DNA of 64,000 bases from Oenanthe sinensis (GCA_028671895.1 CM053806.1:21277001-21341000), one strand, 5' to 3'. Counted from the first letter of the stretch, positions 1 to 13,165 are shown. Numbers and translations are program-made. The notes: generated by a model from the sequence alone, not told the origin.

Positions 1-1724
1 TTTTTATTTTTGGAGGCTGCTTCAATTTCCAAAATTTATTCCAAATATTTTTTTATTAATGTCTACATACTGATTATTTTTTACTCCTTAATATTTTTGT
101 AAGCACTTTTTTTTGACAGAAATAATTTTTCATTAATGAATTGTATCGAAGTACAATGACCTAAAAAGAAGTTTATTTCATTCATTGAGTTTATCATCTA
201 ACTGAAATGAATGCATGTTGCCTCTGGACATTTAAGACAATAACACCTTAATTTCTGAAAATAAAACACCACCATAGAAGGGCTTCATTAAAAACCTCAC
301 ATTAGCAAAATCCTATGTGAAAAAACTCATGTTATGGATTAAAAACTAGGGTGTAGTTATTGCGATGTGTGTCAGAGCTTATCGAGCTTTTATGGCTGCA
401 CTTATGTTTCATAGCTTAATTCTGCCTTCACAAGATGCCTACGTATCTCAGTATATGTTGAGAATCAAGCCAAAAAGGTATTAGGCCCTTTATATAGACG
501 TAGAGAGTCTAAGAATTAGAGTAGGTTTATGAACCTTGATTGATAAGGTATTTCCTAGAAGGATTCTAGATCCTTTGTAGAAGCAGTTTCCATGTAGGAA
601 TAGGTTTCCTTGTAGTTGGACATAATTAATTAGCTGTATACTTAGCTAATTAATTAATTACGAATTTATTTATTAATTAGGGTTTCAAGCCTTAATAATT
701 GGGCCTCCCCTTTAGACCAGATTATGTACAATTAATGCCACATTAATTGTGTCTTTAGGGCTTACTTTCAGCCCATATCAACTCAAAAGGGGAAAAAGAG
801 TGTTCTACTAAAAACAATTAAAAACAAGAAAAAAACATCTAATTATAATGAGCCTATTAAATCCAAATTCATGTTTCCATTTATCCATCTTATCTTTACC
901 CTTCTTCCCGTCCAAGTGAGTATCAAAATCATGCTTCCAATTTATCTTCCATCTACACGCAATAACTCATCCAATTAAATCTGAAAATAAAAAATAAATC
1001 AAACAAAAACAAATAAGTCGATGAAAGTACAACAAAAATATATAGTATAAAATTATATAATAAACTTTCAATTCATAATTAAAGTCATCTAATATGACAC
1101 AATATCCTGCTAAACTCATCACAAATGATGCTAAACTCGTTCAAAAATTCAGATATGAAAACAGAAACAGATGATATGGGTCAAATTCGAAAGATACAGA
1201 AACATATCTGAAAATTTAGAAAAGTTAAAAATTTCAAATTGAAAAGAGAAGATATTATTTATATAAAGAATGTGATTTAAAATAAAACATTAGAAAGAAA
1301 ACATGTATTTGAAATTAGAATTTAAAGAAATGAACGGTGAGAAAGGAGAGGGGGAGGGTTACGATGAGGAGAAGGGGTAAAAACTATTTTTTTAAGCATT
1401 CTAATAGTATCCAAAGCGGATATTTCTTTCCCGTGACCATGAATCCTCCTAGATGCATGCCAATTGAAAGGGATGTGTGATGTGCTTCGAGATAGAGATG
1501 AGCTAATAGTTAGAATGCGAGGTTAGCTGCACTTGCTTAGTTCAAACAACAATAGCTACAATAACTGTTAAAACAGCAGAGCTCTTAGCAACATTTCCCC
1601 CGAACTACTCACTCAAGCAGGATCAAGAACTCAGGTCTTTCCGAGGCCAGGCAAGGGGTTCGGAGTTGGGTCGAAGGAGGCCAACTAAAACGGAGTCATT
1701 CAGGGCCCTTTGAGATTCTATTAG
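1..1724. other. intergenic, no gene seen
   Basis: No open frame or exon set is convincing here. About 340-790 has the texture of an old dispersed repeat: moderate GC, a piece around 430-455 ending in a TACGTATCTC motif, and AGCCCAT near 770. I see no termini or target duplication for it. About 1620-1730 is GC-richer and unassigned. Confidence 0.5.
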
Positions 1725-2416
1725 TCAAGCGCTGGATAAAAAAATTCAATCCGATGGATATTCGATCCGAAATTCGAAATTTTGGATTTATCGAATCAGT
1801 GTTTTTGGATTTGAATTTAATTTTAAATTCAAAAATTTTTGGATTTGAATTTGAATTTGAGGCATACCGATCTGAAATCCGATCCGATATCCGAAATTCG
1901 ATCCGAATCTGAAACCCGAAAAAAATCCGATTAATATATATATATATATATTGAATACATATATAATTAAATTACTTACTAATTTTTTAGAAATAATCTT
2001 ATTATATTTTCTTCAATATTATATATATATATATATATTATTTAAATATTCAAAATATGTAAAGATTATGATTCAATTTAAACAAAAAAGATTAATAAAG
2101 TGATAAACACATTGTTGGTTAAATTTTTATTATATTTTATATTAAGGTATTAATCGATGAAAGATGCATATAAATTTTTGTATAAATATAATGAATATTG
2201 AACAAATTTTCTATGTGCGTTGTGATAGTTAGATTAATTAATTAAATTTTCAATTTTTGGATATCCGAAAAAGCCCGATTCGATCTGAAACCTGATGAAT
2301 TTAGATTTAGATATTGATTTTTGTATTTGAATTTGAATTTAAATTTAATTTTAAAACACAAAAATATTTGTATTTGAATTTCACAAAACCCGCTCGAACC
2401 CGATCCGTCCCTCCTT
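1725..2416. repeat. old AT-rich repeat with ATCCGA motifs
   Basis: Both edges carry repeated variants of ATCCGAAATTCG and CGATCCGA (about 1740-1935 on the left, 2265-2410 on the right, partly in inverted orientation), around an AT-rich core with two TA dinucleotide runs near 1935 and 2020. This looks like a decayed non-autonomous DNA transposon or foldback repeat. I could not define terminal inverted repeats or a target duplication. Confidence 0.4.
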
Positions 2417-3288
2417 AGTGACAGATGGGATTTTGATTTTATGTGCTTGAATTATCTCTCATATATTTATAATTAATCTATCAAAAAAATTATAATATGT
2501 TTAGTAATATAATCTAATTAATTTTTTTCTAAAATTTAGAAAAACTAATAATTTAATATGGTATTACAATTCTGGTTGTAAGAAATTTCAAGTTCAAGTT
2601 CCTCCTACTTCTCAATATTATCATATATTAAAATATCGATATTGTATTATGATTATTAAAAAGAGAATGAATTCTCTATTTAATAATCGAAAATTTGCAT
2701 CGGTTTAGACTTAAAAAAAGACGATCATTTAGTGATTCATTATTCGATCCAAAATGATCCTTAGACCGAAGAAGGAATATTGAATGATATGATTCAATTC
2801 AACTATTAAAATTTTGTTTTTCTTTTAGGTTGAACATCGACTACTGAATATATGCAAGAAAGTGACACCCATTTTCCGTTATCTATGAAATTATATTGTT
2901 ATCCTAGGAAGAGCATAATCCTTTTCTTTTTTAGTCTATTAATTAATTTGTTGAGGTTTTTTTAATGAGAATTTTATACTTTTCCCGAGTAGTTTAGTAG
3001 TAATATATGATCAAGTATGTATAGAATAAAATTGTATATTTATCCATTTTCATAAAATACAATTAAGCACCTAGTTTTATTCAATTAATTATAATATTGG
3101 TGTTTGATCGGAAAAAATAAAATTTTATAAAAATGAAGAAGATAGAAGGAAAAAATGGATCAAAACATACGTACAAAATTTGTGAAAAAAATAATTATAC
3201 AGAAAATAAAACATTATTTTTCAAAATATTTTTAAATTAAATTCGTTAGGAATAAAATGAATGAAAGAATAAAATTTTTGAATAGACA
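2417..3288. other. AT-rich intergenic, nothing seen
   Basis: No gene, RNA or defined repeat is visible. The sequence is AT-rich with many stops in all frames. Confidence 0.5.
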
Positions 3289-4271
3289 ATAAATGTAACA
3301 TTCCATATTTTTTAGAATATATTTTGATATATTATTTAAATATTAGGAATAATATTAGTGATTTTTTATTGATTTATTATTTATATATATTTTTTATTAT
3401 TAGGATATTTTAGAAGATATTATTAGCGAAAAGAGAAAAAGAAAAGAAAATAACAAAGGAAAAAAGAATTAAAAGGGGTAAAAAAAGGATTAGGGTTTTG
3501 TAAGTTAGGTATGAAAAGTTGGGCAGTCGTGGAGAAAATGAAAGAGAAAGATAAGGAGAAAGAGGAGAAAATAAAATGGTTTATGGTTTGAATTATGGTT
3601 CATGTGATTGAGACATCTGGATTTCTTGAAAATCATTCGCATTCTTTGAGGTATAAGGTATATATAATTTTTCTTTATTCTTTGTCATCATATTCATATC
3701 ATTACTAGAATTTGTATTGTTGCCTCGAAATCGTATGTATATTATGTAGCAATTGTATCCATTCTGAATTATTATAAAATTCGTATCCCCTTCTCAGATT
3801 GTTACAATCTTATTGTGGCTTAAAAGGTCTTTTAATTATCCACATCTTTCGTTCTTTGCCTTTTCTGAAATTCTGATATGTTAATTCATGTTTATATGTT
3901 GTAACTTCATAAATTCATAGTAAATTGAAATTGTATTCGATTTTTGTGAGTAATATCATTCTATAAAGATATTTTCATGTTCTACATTTCGTCTTTGTAT
4001 TCCGCTTTCAAATTCTGTGATTTTGAGTTATTAAATCTAAAAATACTACTGATATCGGGCGCAGATTCTGTTCCAGCAACCCGGATTTATTTAGTTTTCG
4101 TGCTCATTATTTCTTCATTTTTGACGAATCTTATCATTCTAGAAAGTTCTCAGAATCGTTTACAAGTTTTGTGTTTTGGGCTTTATCATTTGAGTTCATC
4201 TTGATAGGGTAAATTGCCCATTTTCGGGACTGGTCAGGTCTGATTTTGTTTTGTATAGTCTAATTTATATG

Positions 4272-5549
4272 TGTTGGACCTAAATCAAATCAAGCCTAGC
4301 CCATGTAATTATTTGCCTTGTTATAACATAGTTAGTACTTCTGTAATAGGGTAGTGACTTATGTATTTCTATGTATTATTGCAGATAGAAGTCTAATCAG
4401 ATTGTATTTCAAGTTGTAAATAAAGTCAAGAATAAAGTTTGTTAGAAGATTCAAGTTGAATCATGCAACAAGACAAAGAAGACTTTTTGGAGAAATAAGG
4501 AAAGCAACATGAGAATTCTACTAAGGCAATTACTCAGTCGAGAAATCACCCATTCGAGAAGTCAGAACTATGCAACTGGTTGAGAAGTCTCATGACACAC
4601 TCAATAGCTCAATACTCGATCGAGAAGTCAGTCATTCGAGAAGTTAAAGTATTGAAGCCATTCGAGTAGTGTGAAATGTGAATCATTCGAGAAGTCCAGA
4701 AAAACAATTCGAGAAGTTAGCAAAAGAAGCATTCGAGAAGTGGTAAAACTGAGTCATTCGAGAAGTCACAGTTTCAAGTTTACATTCGAGAAGTCTAGTC
4801 TAATCAAGAAATCATCAAACAGAGTATGCGATCGAGAAGTCTATTCATTCGAGAAGTCAATCATTCAAAACTAATCGAGAAGTCACAGCTAGTACTCATT
4901 CGAGAAATCAATCACTATGACTTTTCGAATCAATTTAAACAGAGTACTCGACTGTACCAATGAACTATTTTCTAGGAGAATTGCAGAACAAGACAGATAA
5001 TTTGCAGCTCTGTTTTTGCAGGATAAGTTAAGCCTGCAAAGATAGAGACAAGTCTACAATGGAGCTGAGAAGATAGTTAAGACAAGTGACAGAAGATATA
5101 AGGCTGGATGTAGCAGTCTGTCACAACAGTGTTAGCTAGAAATAGATATTATTCAAATGTAAAGTATGTCTTGTCTATTTCTAGTTTTAGCCAAAACTGT
5201 CTTATGTGAGCATGTGCACAGGACATGTTGTCTATATATTTTATGCACAACTACATTTGACAGTAGTCTTAGAATTTACATTGTAATCTTCCAAGAACAA
5301 GAAGCTGAAGTTCAGTTTGAATTTCAGATTTCAGCAAAGATTCTTTCTAATACAATTAGATTGAAAATTACATCTGTGTTTATTTACTGTTCTATGATTT
5401 GGAAAACACTTTGATAAACACTTAACTTGTTCAAAGATTCAAGTTGTAAATCAGTTCATCAAATTTCATAAGCATCTACAAAGAAAAGAAAAATGTTGAA
5501 GTATACATTCACCCCCTCTAGTAAACTTCTGGACTCATTATTCATAACA
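4272..5549 (+). mobile_element. solo LTR nested in the 3294-6448 element
   Basis: It begins TGTTGGACC and ends CATAACA, flanked by the direct repeat ATATG (4267-4271 and 5550-5554). The second copy of the host element lacks it. The segment near its end (TTCACCCCCTCTAG, around 5508) resembles the 3' ends of copia LTRs of SIRE-like families. No internal region, primer-binding site or second LTR adjoins it, so it is a solo LTR. Confidence 0.75.
4545..4915 (+). repeat. irregular array of ATTCGAGAAGTC motifs in a solo LTR
   Basis: About fifteen copies of CATTCGAGAAGTC or close variants (some ATCGAGAAGTC) recur at uneven spacing. The 67-codon open frame at 4671-4874 is a by-product of this repeat and is not a gene. 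The array precedes a TATA-like sequence around 5231, as in the other LTRs of this window. Confidence 0.75.
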
Positions 5550-6453
5550 ATATGATATTTGGATTGGTAATATTTGACTAAGTTATTTTCGATTGATTTG
5601 TGATATATGTATTATTATTAAACTTCTTTTCAAGTAAGCTATATGTAAGACTTACATAAGTTATTTGTGAATATATTTTAATTTAGGAGATATTGTAAGA
5701 ATCCGTCATGAGTGGATTAATCTCATGTTTTGATACCTTCTATGTTGTGTATTTAAATAGTATACACGTGTCGCTAGAGTTGTGAGACATGTAGAGTCAT
5801 GACTATTGTGTATGTTTGTTTTGGCAATTTGGGTAGTATTGTGTTTTGTACCGTGCAAGCCCCTGTAAGATTTTGGGTAGCATTTCATTTGTTCTATGCA
5901 AGCCCCTGTAAGTTTTGATGACTACATATTCTGAAGAACCGAAATGCAGGACATTTTGTATGTGTAATATTATCCCCCATATTCGTAAGTAAGTTCACTT
6001 TTAATCTATTTGATATTATTATCAGTAAGTGGTATGAGTATGTGTGAGTAAGTTTTCTTTGATTTTAAGTACGTATGTTTGTATTTTGAGTTAAGTATTT
6101 ATAGTACTCTGTCTCATTCAATTTTATTTATCATCGATCATCATTTTGATGTTCAGTTTGAATTATATATTGTCAATCATCTAATCTTTATTCACCTTGT
6201 GCATTGTTTTATATATCCATATATAAGTTTTTCGCTCACTACCGGTCTATGTTTATTTGTTTTCCCTGACAGATAATCATTATTAGGTGGGCTACCTTTT
6301 GGAAAGAGCGCGGCTTGCGAATTTTTTTGAAATTTAGTTGTATTTTTTTTTTAATTTTGGATTTTAAGATGTTGGATATTGAACAGTTGTAACGTTTTAT
6401 TGGATTTTAAGAAGAATTTATATAACTCAATAAATTCGGGATTTTAAAATAAA

Positions 6454-6888
6454 TGGGATGTGAATGTGAGTTAACGAGTAGGAATAATTTAAAATTTTAA
6501 AAAATATGCAAGGAACTAATCCGATTATGAGAATTAGGTTCCAAATTCAATGATCATAAACGGCTTTCTAAAATTCTTATTAATATATTTGCGGTCGGGC
6601 AGAATTTTACGAAGGGGCAAAACGTCAATACATAAGTGAATAAAATGTATATTTTTATTTTATTTACATCTCCTTAAACTCAAGATTGTCTGAATAAAAT
6701 TTGTACTAGCGAGGTTTAATGCATGCAACACTCACATAAGTACAGAGTACAGAGTGGCTTCAGTGAGCACCATGGCATAGGACTAGTTTAATGATTTCAG
6801 ATACCCTCTAAGTGTAGTTAACTATATAATTCTAAGAAGACACAGGTCTTAATTTTCTCCTTTCTGCTCATGAATTGACTTCCATAAG
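6454..6888. other. intergenic, 3' flank of the DUF761 gene
   Basis: This is the spacer between the repeat at 3294-6448 and the stop codon of the minus-strand gene at 6889. It presumably holds that gene's 3' UTR. Nothing else is seen. Confidence 0.45.
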
Positions 6889-7623
6889 CTACAACAGATG
6901 AGAATTCTTCCATAAAGATCTCTGCTGTCGCGCTATAAAAGCTTCAACTGTCTGCCTGAACTCTTCGCCGCTCATTTCATCCTCTGCATAGCATTTTGGA
7001 TTGAAGTTTTGGGCTGAAATTCTGTGATCATAATTATTCGGGATCGTGGCAGCATCAGAAGCCAATTCATTATGCTTTTCAGTTTTCTGAACATTTTCTG
7101 TCACAGTTCGTCTTAGTTTCATGCAAGAATCTCGATGCTGGTACCTCATCAAAGTGTCCGACTGACTCCTAGGCATCTTTTTATCCTCAAAATTACACAA
7201 ATTTAACACACCTTCTGTTTCTTCACACTTCCCTTCTTTCCCCTGTTTCTTGATGACTTCCTCTAGTTGAACAATATTCATTTTGTGATCACAACTTTCA
7301 ACATACTCGTTACAAAATTCAATAGTGTGGTTAATAATGTTTTTGGTTTCTTGAGCTGAAAGGGAGCACGATTTTAAGAAGAGAACGAGAACGATTACAT
7401 TTCCGAGGATGAAGAGGAATCCAGGACTAAAGATAGTGATGTAAAAATCGCGAAAACAGTCACCAGATACTTTGAAAGCTATTGGCAAATGAGTGGAGAG
7501 CCTTGAAATGATGAAAAGAAATATGCATACCTCCATCAACCTGAACATAGCTGTGATCTTTTCTATTCTTTTGTACCTCAACATTGCATTGGCCTTTTGC
7601 ACCTTAATATCAATGCAATTCAT
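6889..7623 (-). CDS. DUF4408/DUF761 domain membrane-anchored protein
   Basis: This single-exon gene encodes 244 residues. The N-terminal part has two hydrophobic segments, residues about 32-50 and 66-83, separated by a polar turn; the second begins FSPGFLFILGN, as is usual in plant DUF4408 regions. A polar, charged middle follows. The C terminus (about 217-238) has MSGEEFRQTVEAFIARQQRS, the DUF761 (cotton-fibre expressed protein) signature. The two domains commonly occur together in plants, and their biochemical role is unknown. I used the first ATG because a TATA box lies about 155-160 bp upstream; Met14 is an alternative start. The frame is undamaged and lies between transposon-rich stretches, so it is likely a functional host gene. 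Its topology suggests a membrane anchor with a cytoplasmic tail, which is inference. Confidence 0.85.
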   Translation of the reverse strand: MNCIDIKVQKANAMLRYKRIEKITAMFRLMEVCIFLFIISRLSTHLPIAFKVSGDCFRDFYITIFSPGFLFILGNVIVLVLFLKSCSLSAQETKNIINHTIEFCNEYVESCDHKMNIVQLEEVIKKQGKEGKCEETEGVLNLCNFEDKKMPRSQSDTLMRYQHRDSCMKLRRTVTENVQKTEKHNELASDAATIPNNYDHRISAQNFNPKCYAEDEMSGEEFRQTVEAFIARQQRSLWKNSHLL

Positions 7624-7777
7624 TTTCTTTAGAGTAGAGGATTATATAGATGATGATTTTAGTGAGAAATGTTATGATAAAAAAGTTGTCAAATAGAGAA
7701 TGTGGTATGGGCAAAGACCTCTTCTTATGTTCTTTGTACTTGGATATTGGAATGACAATGGCTGAGAGGCCGCCTAG

Positions 7778-7785
7778 TATTTATA
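7778..7785 (-). promoter_or_regulatory. TATA box of the DUF761 gene
   Basis: On the minus strand this reads TATAAATA. It would place transcription start near 7750 and give a 5' leader of about 125 bases before the ATG at 7623. A second TATATAA-like run at about 7643-7649 is too close to the ATG to be the main box. Confidence 0.55.
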
Positions 7786-7921
7786 ACCTAAAAATATATT
7801 TTTTTGGGTGTTGCACATAGATGTGCTTGAATGTCCAAAATGGCACAAACCGAGAGTATGACCCAAAATGGCACAACAAAACGCTACTTCATCTAACGTT
7901 ATAGGATTGCCTCCAAAATGG

Positions 7922-8191
7922 TACTCTCTCCGTCCCTAATTAGTAGTCTTTTTTGAAAATTTTACGCATATTAAGAAACTTTAAATGTTAGGCTTATTTT
8001 CCATCTATATACCCATAATTAATAGGTTAAGTTTATAAGTATAGTAGAAAAGTCAACATTAAAAATAACAAATAAATGAGGGTATTAGTGGAAAAATGAC
8101 CATATTTTTGTATTGATTAAAGAGGTTGGATAATTAAAACGAGATAAATTTTTTTCTCAGAAGATACAACTAATTAAGAACAGAGGAAGTA
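7922..8191. mobile_element. Stowaway-like MITE
   Basis: About 270 bp bounded by TA on each side. The left end reads CTCTCTCCGTCCCTAATTAG. The reverse complement of the right end reads CTTCCTCTGTTCTTAATTAG, an imperfect terminal inverted repeat of the CTCCCTCCGTCCC class typical of Tc1/mariner-derived Stowaway MITEs. The interior is AT-rich and non-coding. It lies about 140 bp upstream of the TATA box of the minus-strand gene. Confidence 0.75.
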
Positions 8192-10006
8192 TTTCTTAAT
8201 TCCCACTTGTGTCATTCTGGACATTTTGTCCCCGACATATGTCGTATGGGTCCTTTATTCTATTTTTTATAACCTTCTTTATTATAATTAAAATGAGAGC
8301 TAACTCCACAAGTAATATTAATTTTTTGAATAAAATTGTGCACTTCAAAATTCAAAATTCAAAAGTGAATCTTTAGAAATAAAAAGTAAATATAAATAAT
8401 TAGTCATAAGCTTCCCTAATAATTTCTTAAATTTTTAATCCAACTTTAAGTTTATTATTATTTTTCTCAAACAAATATTAAATTTATTATTTTCAGATAA
8501 ATATATAACTTGAAAGTAATCATATAAACTTCTCGAATTTTGTCAGAACTCAAAAAATTGAGAGGAGTAAGGGACACTATAACCCCACGTCCCCACCTGT
8601 TCCACCCCTCACTTTGGGAGTTTGGGTGTGTGGGTTTCAATTTCCAAACCAAGATAAATGATTAAGGGCTGCATTATTTAGTTTTGTAGCATTCAAAAAA
8701 TTTGCAAGCAAACAAAAGACATGCACAATGGCTCAGTGCTTTAAGCTCCACCAATTGTAAATCTGTAATTGGCGAGGTGACAAAAATTAGGCCAAATGAA
8801 TGAGTATAATTGGATTGTATAAACATTTTCTTACTAAGGAAGTGCCACTCAAAGAAAAAACCTCTGGCCTTCTAAAAGTTTCATTTCACCACTTCTTCCC
8901 ACAGGAAAAAGAGAAATGAAACCAACAAATGTCACCCCACCGGTGGAGCAGAGAGTGCATTATTTTCTCTTAAAAACAATAATTCGGGTGACCAAATTTA
9001 AATTTGTATATAATTATCAGTGGTTTCTAATCCCTAGTCCATACATAAAGGGTGATCTCGTAATTCTTGATCCATAAAAATATGTACGAAAGGGGTGATT
9101 TCGTAATGAAAATATATTGAAATAACATTTAATGGGTTAATTTGAGTCTTAAAAGTAATTATATCTCTAAAATATATTATTAATATATTTAAATTAAACG
9201 TATTTGGATAGAATATCAAAAACCTTTATTTTATTTTATTCGTCACGCTTTGATTTCTGTATCTATTCGTTTTCCCCTCAATGTATAATGTTGATGGCTT
9301 GATGCTACTTTACCTACAATAATAATGTTGTTGTATGCTCCTGCAGTAGTGTGCCTTTATCATATCCTAGTTTTGTATCACTATTTTGTTGAATATTATT
9401 GATGAGCTTTTGCCAAATGGATGTAAATTATAAAGCAATGGGTCCATATTTTTCCTTTTCCTCTACTAGTTTTCACTTCTTATGTGGAAGCTCTGATTTA
9501 GACATCAGATTATTCACTCTGTTCACTAAAGCGACTAACATAATACACACACCATTCTTTTATAAGATTCTCCCTCTCGAATCTTAAAACATGTCAATCT
9601 GACCCCTGAATTTATTCTTTCAATTTTTTAATGCATTCGATATTTTTATCTAAAATTTAATTATTATCATGTCCTATTTGAATTTAAGCTCTAAACAAAG
9701 TTTTTGAAATTCGAACTCTCGATCTTTTGTTACGTGTTAATATAAAATTGCTTGATGAGTCCGGATTCGAGCGCTTACAAAGTTGTGATTTATGGAGCAA
9801 TCAAATTACTAAAAATTACTAGAAAAGATGAAAGAACATAAAAGTTGATAAAGTTTTTGGTCCACTTGTAAGAAAACATTTAAGTGAATGATTAGTTTTT
9901 GTTTTGATGATGGGTTGAATTATTTAGTTTAAAAGATACAATAGAATGAGCAGACAGATTTATAGGCTCCATACTCAATTATTTTTTATCCTACTTTTTA
10001 TTTTTG
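8192..10006. other. intergenic, no gene seen
   Basis: No exon structure is recognisable. A short motif, GGGTGATYTCGTAAT, occurs twice (about 9049 and 9095) with no obvious function. Open frames of about 60 codons here are unsupported by composition or homology. Confidence 0.5.
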
Positions 10007-10928
10007 GGTTAAGAAGCAAAAAAAACCTATTTGATATATGTGTAAGAGCAAATAAGTCATTATAATTTAAAAATGGTCAAATAAGCCCTTCAACTTTGTG
10101 TTGTTGGTTCAATATAACTCATTTAGTTAATTTTTTCCTAATCATAGTTAAAAAAAAAATTATGAAATATATATTACATTTTTTGATAATAAATATCTAA
10201 TTACATATGGTTTATATTTTATTTTTATATTTTATTTAGTCCATCAACATTTACATCTTTTTAATAACTAACAAAATATAAGTCATATTTTAATATTAAA
10301 TCATAATATATACACACACTTGTTGCAATTCTTGTGATGTACAATTATTTTGATATTATTTTATTTTTTTATTATTATATTATTATGATTTAATTTTTTT
10401 TATTTTTACATTAATAATTTTAATTTAGTTATAAACTTGTGTAGAATTATTTTTATATATTTTTTTACATATTTTATTTGTCTTCGTATTTAAAAAGAAT
10501 AAAATTTATGCATTTTATTTAGGGATATGTTTTTACTTGAATATTTAATAATTTTATATAATTTTGATATTTTTGTAGTGTAACAATATTAATGTAAAAA
10601 TAGAATGATTAATAATGTCATAATATTAAAATTATAATATTTGCTATATAATTTTTATATATTTTGGTATAGTAATGTTACAATATATATGAATATTTAT
10701 AATTATATAATTTTTTAGTGTTTTATAATATATTAATATAGGTATTTAATATTAATATTAATATTATTAAAAGTTTTATAGCTATTCAGTAACTACGATT
10801 AAAAAAAACTAACTATATGAGTTATATTGAACCAACAACATAAAATTAAAGAGCTTATTTGCTATAGGAGCTTATTTGCTCTTATACCTAGCATAACTTA
10901 TGTATAAGGGTTTTTTTGCTCCTTAACC
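10007..10928. mobile_element. inverted-repeat non-autonomous DNA element
   Basis: The left end GGTTAAGAAGCAAAAAAAAC and the reverse complement of the right end, GGTTAAGGAGCAAAAAAACC, open arms of roughly 150 bp. The arms share the phrases AGAGCAAATAAG and TTGTTGGTTCAATATAACTC. The roughly 600-bp core is extremely AT-rich and non-coding. The outline fits a MITE or foldback element with long terminal inverted repeats. No clear target duplication was found. Confidence 0.65.
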
Positions 10929-11648
10929 TTTTTTTTTTATGGTTAAGATTTATTTTATATCCTCTTTTTCTTTATTGGAAATGTATTAATCTATTAAAAA
11001 TGTTGTTACTCATGTTAATGAAATGTTGTTGAGTAAAATACTCTTTAATAATATTTATCCATAACGTAATCTTCTTTTTATTATTGATAATTATATTTAT
11101 TAAAATTATATAAATTTTAAATTTTAATAGAATTTTATATAAAAATTTAATATAGAAAAATAATAATAATTTTAAATTATTTATGAAATTAAATTTATAA
11201 ATTAAATTTTAAATAAATTAAAAAATTTAAACGGTAATTAATTTGAGATATGTAAGTACATTGTATTTGGTACAATTATGTTAATTATATTATAAATAAA
11301 ATTCTCAATATAAGTATATAAATTTTAAGTTATAATTTATATATTATATAATATAATATTAAAAAATATTGAATTAATAAAAATTTAAGATAACTAAACA
11401 TTTGAAATTTAATAAACCAATCATTGAAAATCTTAAATTCGATTTATTGATATAGTATAAACTTTTAATATTAGGCGTTAGAAAACTTGCCAAGCATTAT
11501 GCCTGAAAATTATTTCGCAGGTCAAAAATTTTAATTTTTATAAAAATTAACATATGCGCCAAAGTTTACATATTTTATAACTGATCTCGTCCCAAAGATA
11601 GTAAAATCCACCCAAAATGAAAGTGAGTGCCATTGATTGTTTATTGAC
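10929..11648. other. very AT-rich intergenic, nothing seen
   Basis: No gene, RNA or defined element is visible. Confidence 0.5.
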
Positions 11649-12274
11649 TAATTTACACTTTTCAATCTTTTAATTTTTAAAAATTGCATTTTGGGTCTAA
11701 TAGTTTTCAAATCAACAGTTTGGATTCTAAAACTTTTAAAATCGTCTCAATTTGCACCACTTAAGCTAACTTCCATCAATTATCAATATAATTTCATATT
11801 TTAAAGGGTTAATATGAGTATTTAATATTTAAACAGTTATTTTAGTGTTCATATTTTTCTAATTTTATGTTCAATTCATTCTTTAATATCTCATTTATAT
11901 GGCTGAATTACGTTATTACTAGATTATTGGTAAAAAAAAGTAGAAATAATAATAAATAATAAGCTATGATGTAAGAACCAAACTTTAATTTGATATAAGA
12001 ATCAAAATTATTTGTTAAGTATTATTTTTTGTATCAATAATTTATTAATAACACATTTTAGCCTTGTAAATAAGATATTTGCAACGAACTGAACATAAAA
12101 TCTTAAAAATATGTACACTAAAATATGAAATTAACATTGATAATTGATGAAAATTTGTTTAAGAGATGGAAAATGAGATGATTTTAAAAGTTTTGGGATG
12201 TAAAGTGTTAATTTGAAAATTATGAAATTCAAAATATAATTTTTCAAAAACAAAGGATTCCAAAATGTAAATTA
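11649..12274. mobile_element. long inverted-repeat element
   Basis: The left arm (about 11649-11830) and right arm (about 12100-12274) are imperfect reverse complements. Paired stretches include AATTTACA against TGTAAATT at the edges, GTTTTCAAATCAACA opposite TTAATTTGAAAATTATG, and CTTCCATCAATTATC opposite GATAATTGATGAAAATT. The 270-bp core is AT-rich. It is non-coding and probably a MITE; target duplication not resolved. Confidence 0.6.
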
Positions 12275-13000
12275 CTCTTGTTTATTTTGTTGGGAGTCTT
12301 TGATCTTTATGAGACGTGGGGGACTTTGGTGTGCTAATTCCACTAATTAATTAAGATATGATTGATTGTACCCAAAAGTGAGCACTTTTCACTAAAGATC
12401 CCCTTTCACTTAGTGTTTGTGTTCTAAAAAGCTTGTGGAAATAGATAAGGCATGCAAATTAACTAAACTCAAAGCTTACTTTTGTTAAACCAATCTTCTA
12501 CCACAAATGTTTGTTCAAACTTATGCAACTTGTAGTAGAAAAAATGTCTTCGGTTTCTAATATATTTTTATACATTTACACCTTGCTCTCAATTCCCAAA
12601 TTTTAAAAAGGGAGAAAAACAAGTGAAATATATGTAAAGTAGTTTCATTTTCACAGCTATTTATGCTCATGAGTTTTTATTAAGAAAGGAATCAAGTAAA
12701 AATTAATGTAAATTAGACATGTTTTCACTCCAAAACTTTGACCCCAAAATTAAGATAAAACTACTTTACTTGCTCTTTAATTGTTTTCCTCTGTTTCTAA
12801 AACTGAACACCTTGCTGGAGTAATTTAGCCTCGAATTGTTGCTGGTTAGATAGATTATATAATATAATTAATTTATTATTCAAAACTAATTATTTTAATT
12901 TTAAATTTTTAAAAATATAGAACAAAAGAGTATATATTTCAGGTAAAAATGCGAACGAAATACTCTGTCTGTCTATTGAAATGGTACTTAAAGTGTAAGA
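12275..13000. other. intergenic upstream of RPS25
   Basis: No gene or defined repeat is seen. The section nearest 13000 leads into the RPS25 promoter. Confidence 0.45.
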
Positions 13001-13099
13001 GGCCCATAAGTAAGCCCATATGTATTTTAATATGGTCCATACGTAGATCGTAAGCCCAAATCTAAAAAAATGTTCAATTAAAAACCCTAACTAGGGTTT
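13001..13099 (+). promoter_or_regulatory. RPS25 proximal promoter: site II and telo boxes
   Basis: GGCCCA at 13001-13006 and AGCCCA at 13013-13018 and 13053-13058 are reverse-strand site II motifs (TGGGCY). AAACCCTAA at 13082-13090 is a telo box, followed by its inverse AGGGTTT at 13093-13099. The pairing of site II with telo box is characteristic of plant ribosomal-protein promoters. No TATA box is evident, which also fits that class. Confidence 0.75.
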
Positions 13100-13165
13100 C
13101 ATATTAGGTGCATAAGTTGTTTCCTAGCTCCTCCTCTCACAGCACAGCCGCTTCATTGAAATACC

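Larger units (their letters stand above)
3294..6448 (+). mobile_element. non-coding LTR-like element, copy 1
   Basis: The element starts TGTAACATTCC and ends GGGATTTTAAA. It is flanked by the 5-bp direct repeat ATAAA (3289-3293 and 6449-6453). The reverse complement of 42913-44813 is a second copy that aligns over the whole length, including matching stretches around 4230-4260, 5695-5935 and 6225-6340. A solo LTR (4272-5549) is inserted here and absent from copy 2. No coding capacity is seen. The 5-bp duplication and TGTAACA start suggest a solo LTR, perhaps of a Ty3/gypsy Tekay-like family, but the 3' end is not the usual CA. Confidence 0.65.

Noticed and set aside
4671..4874. 67-codon open frame rich in FEKS and IREV units
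   Set aside because: It is the translation of the ATTCGAGAAGTC array in a solo LTR and has no independent support.
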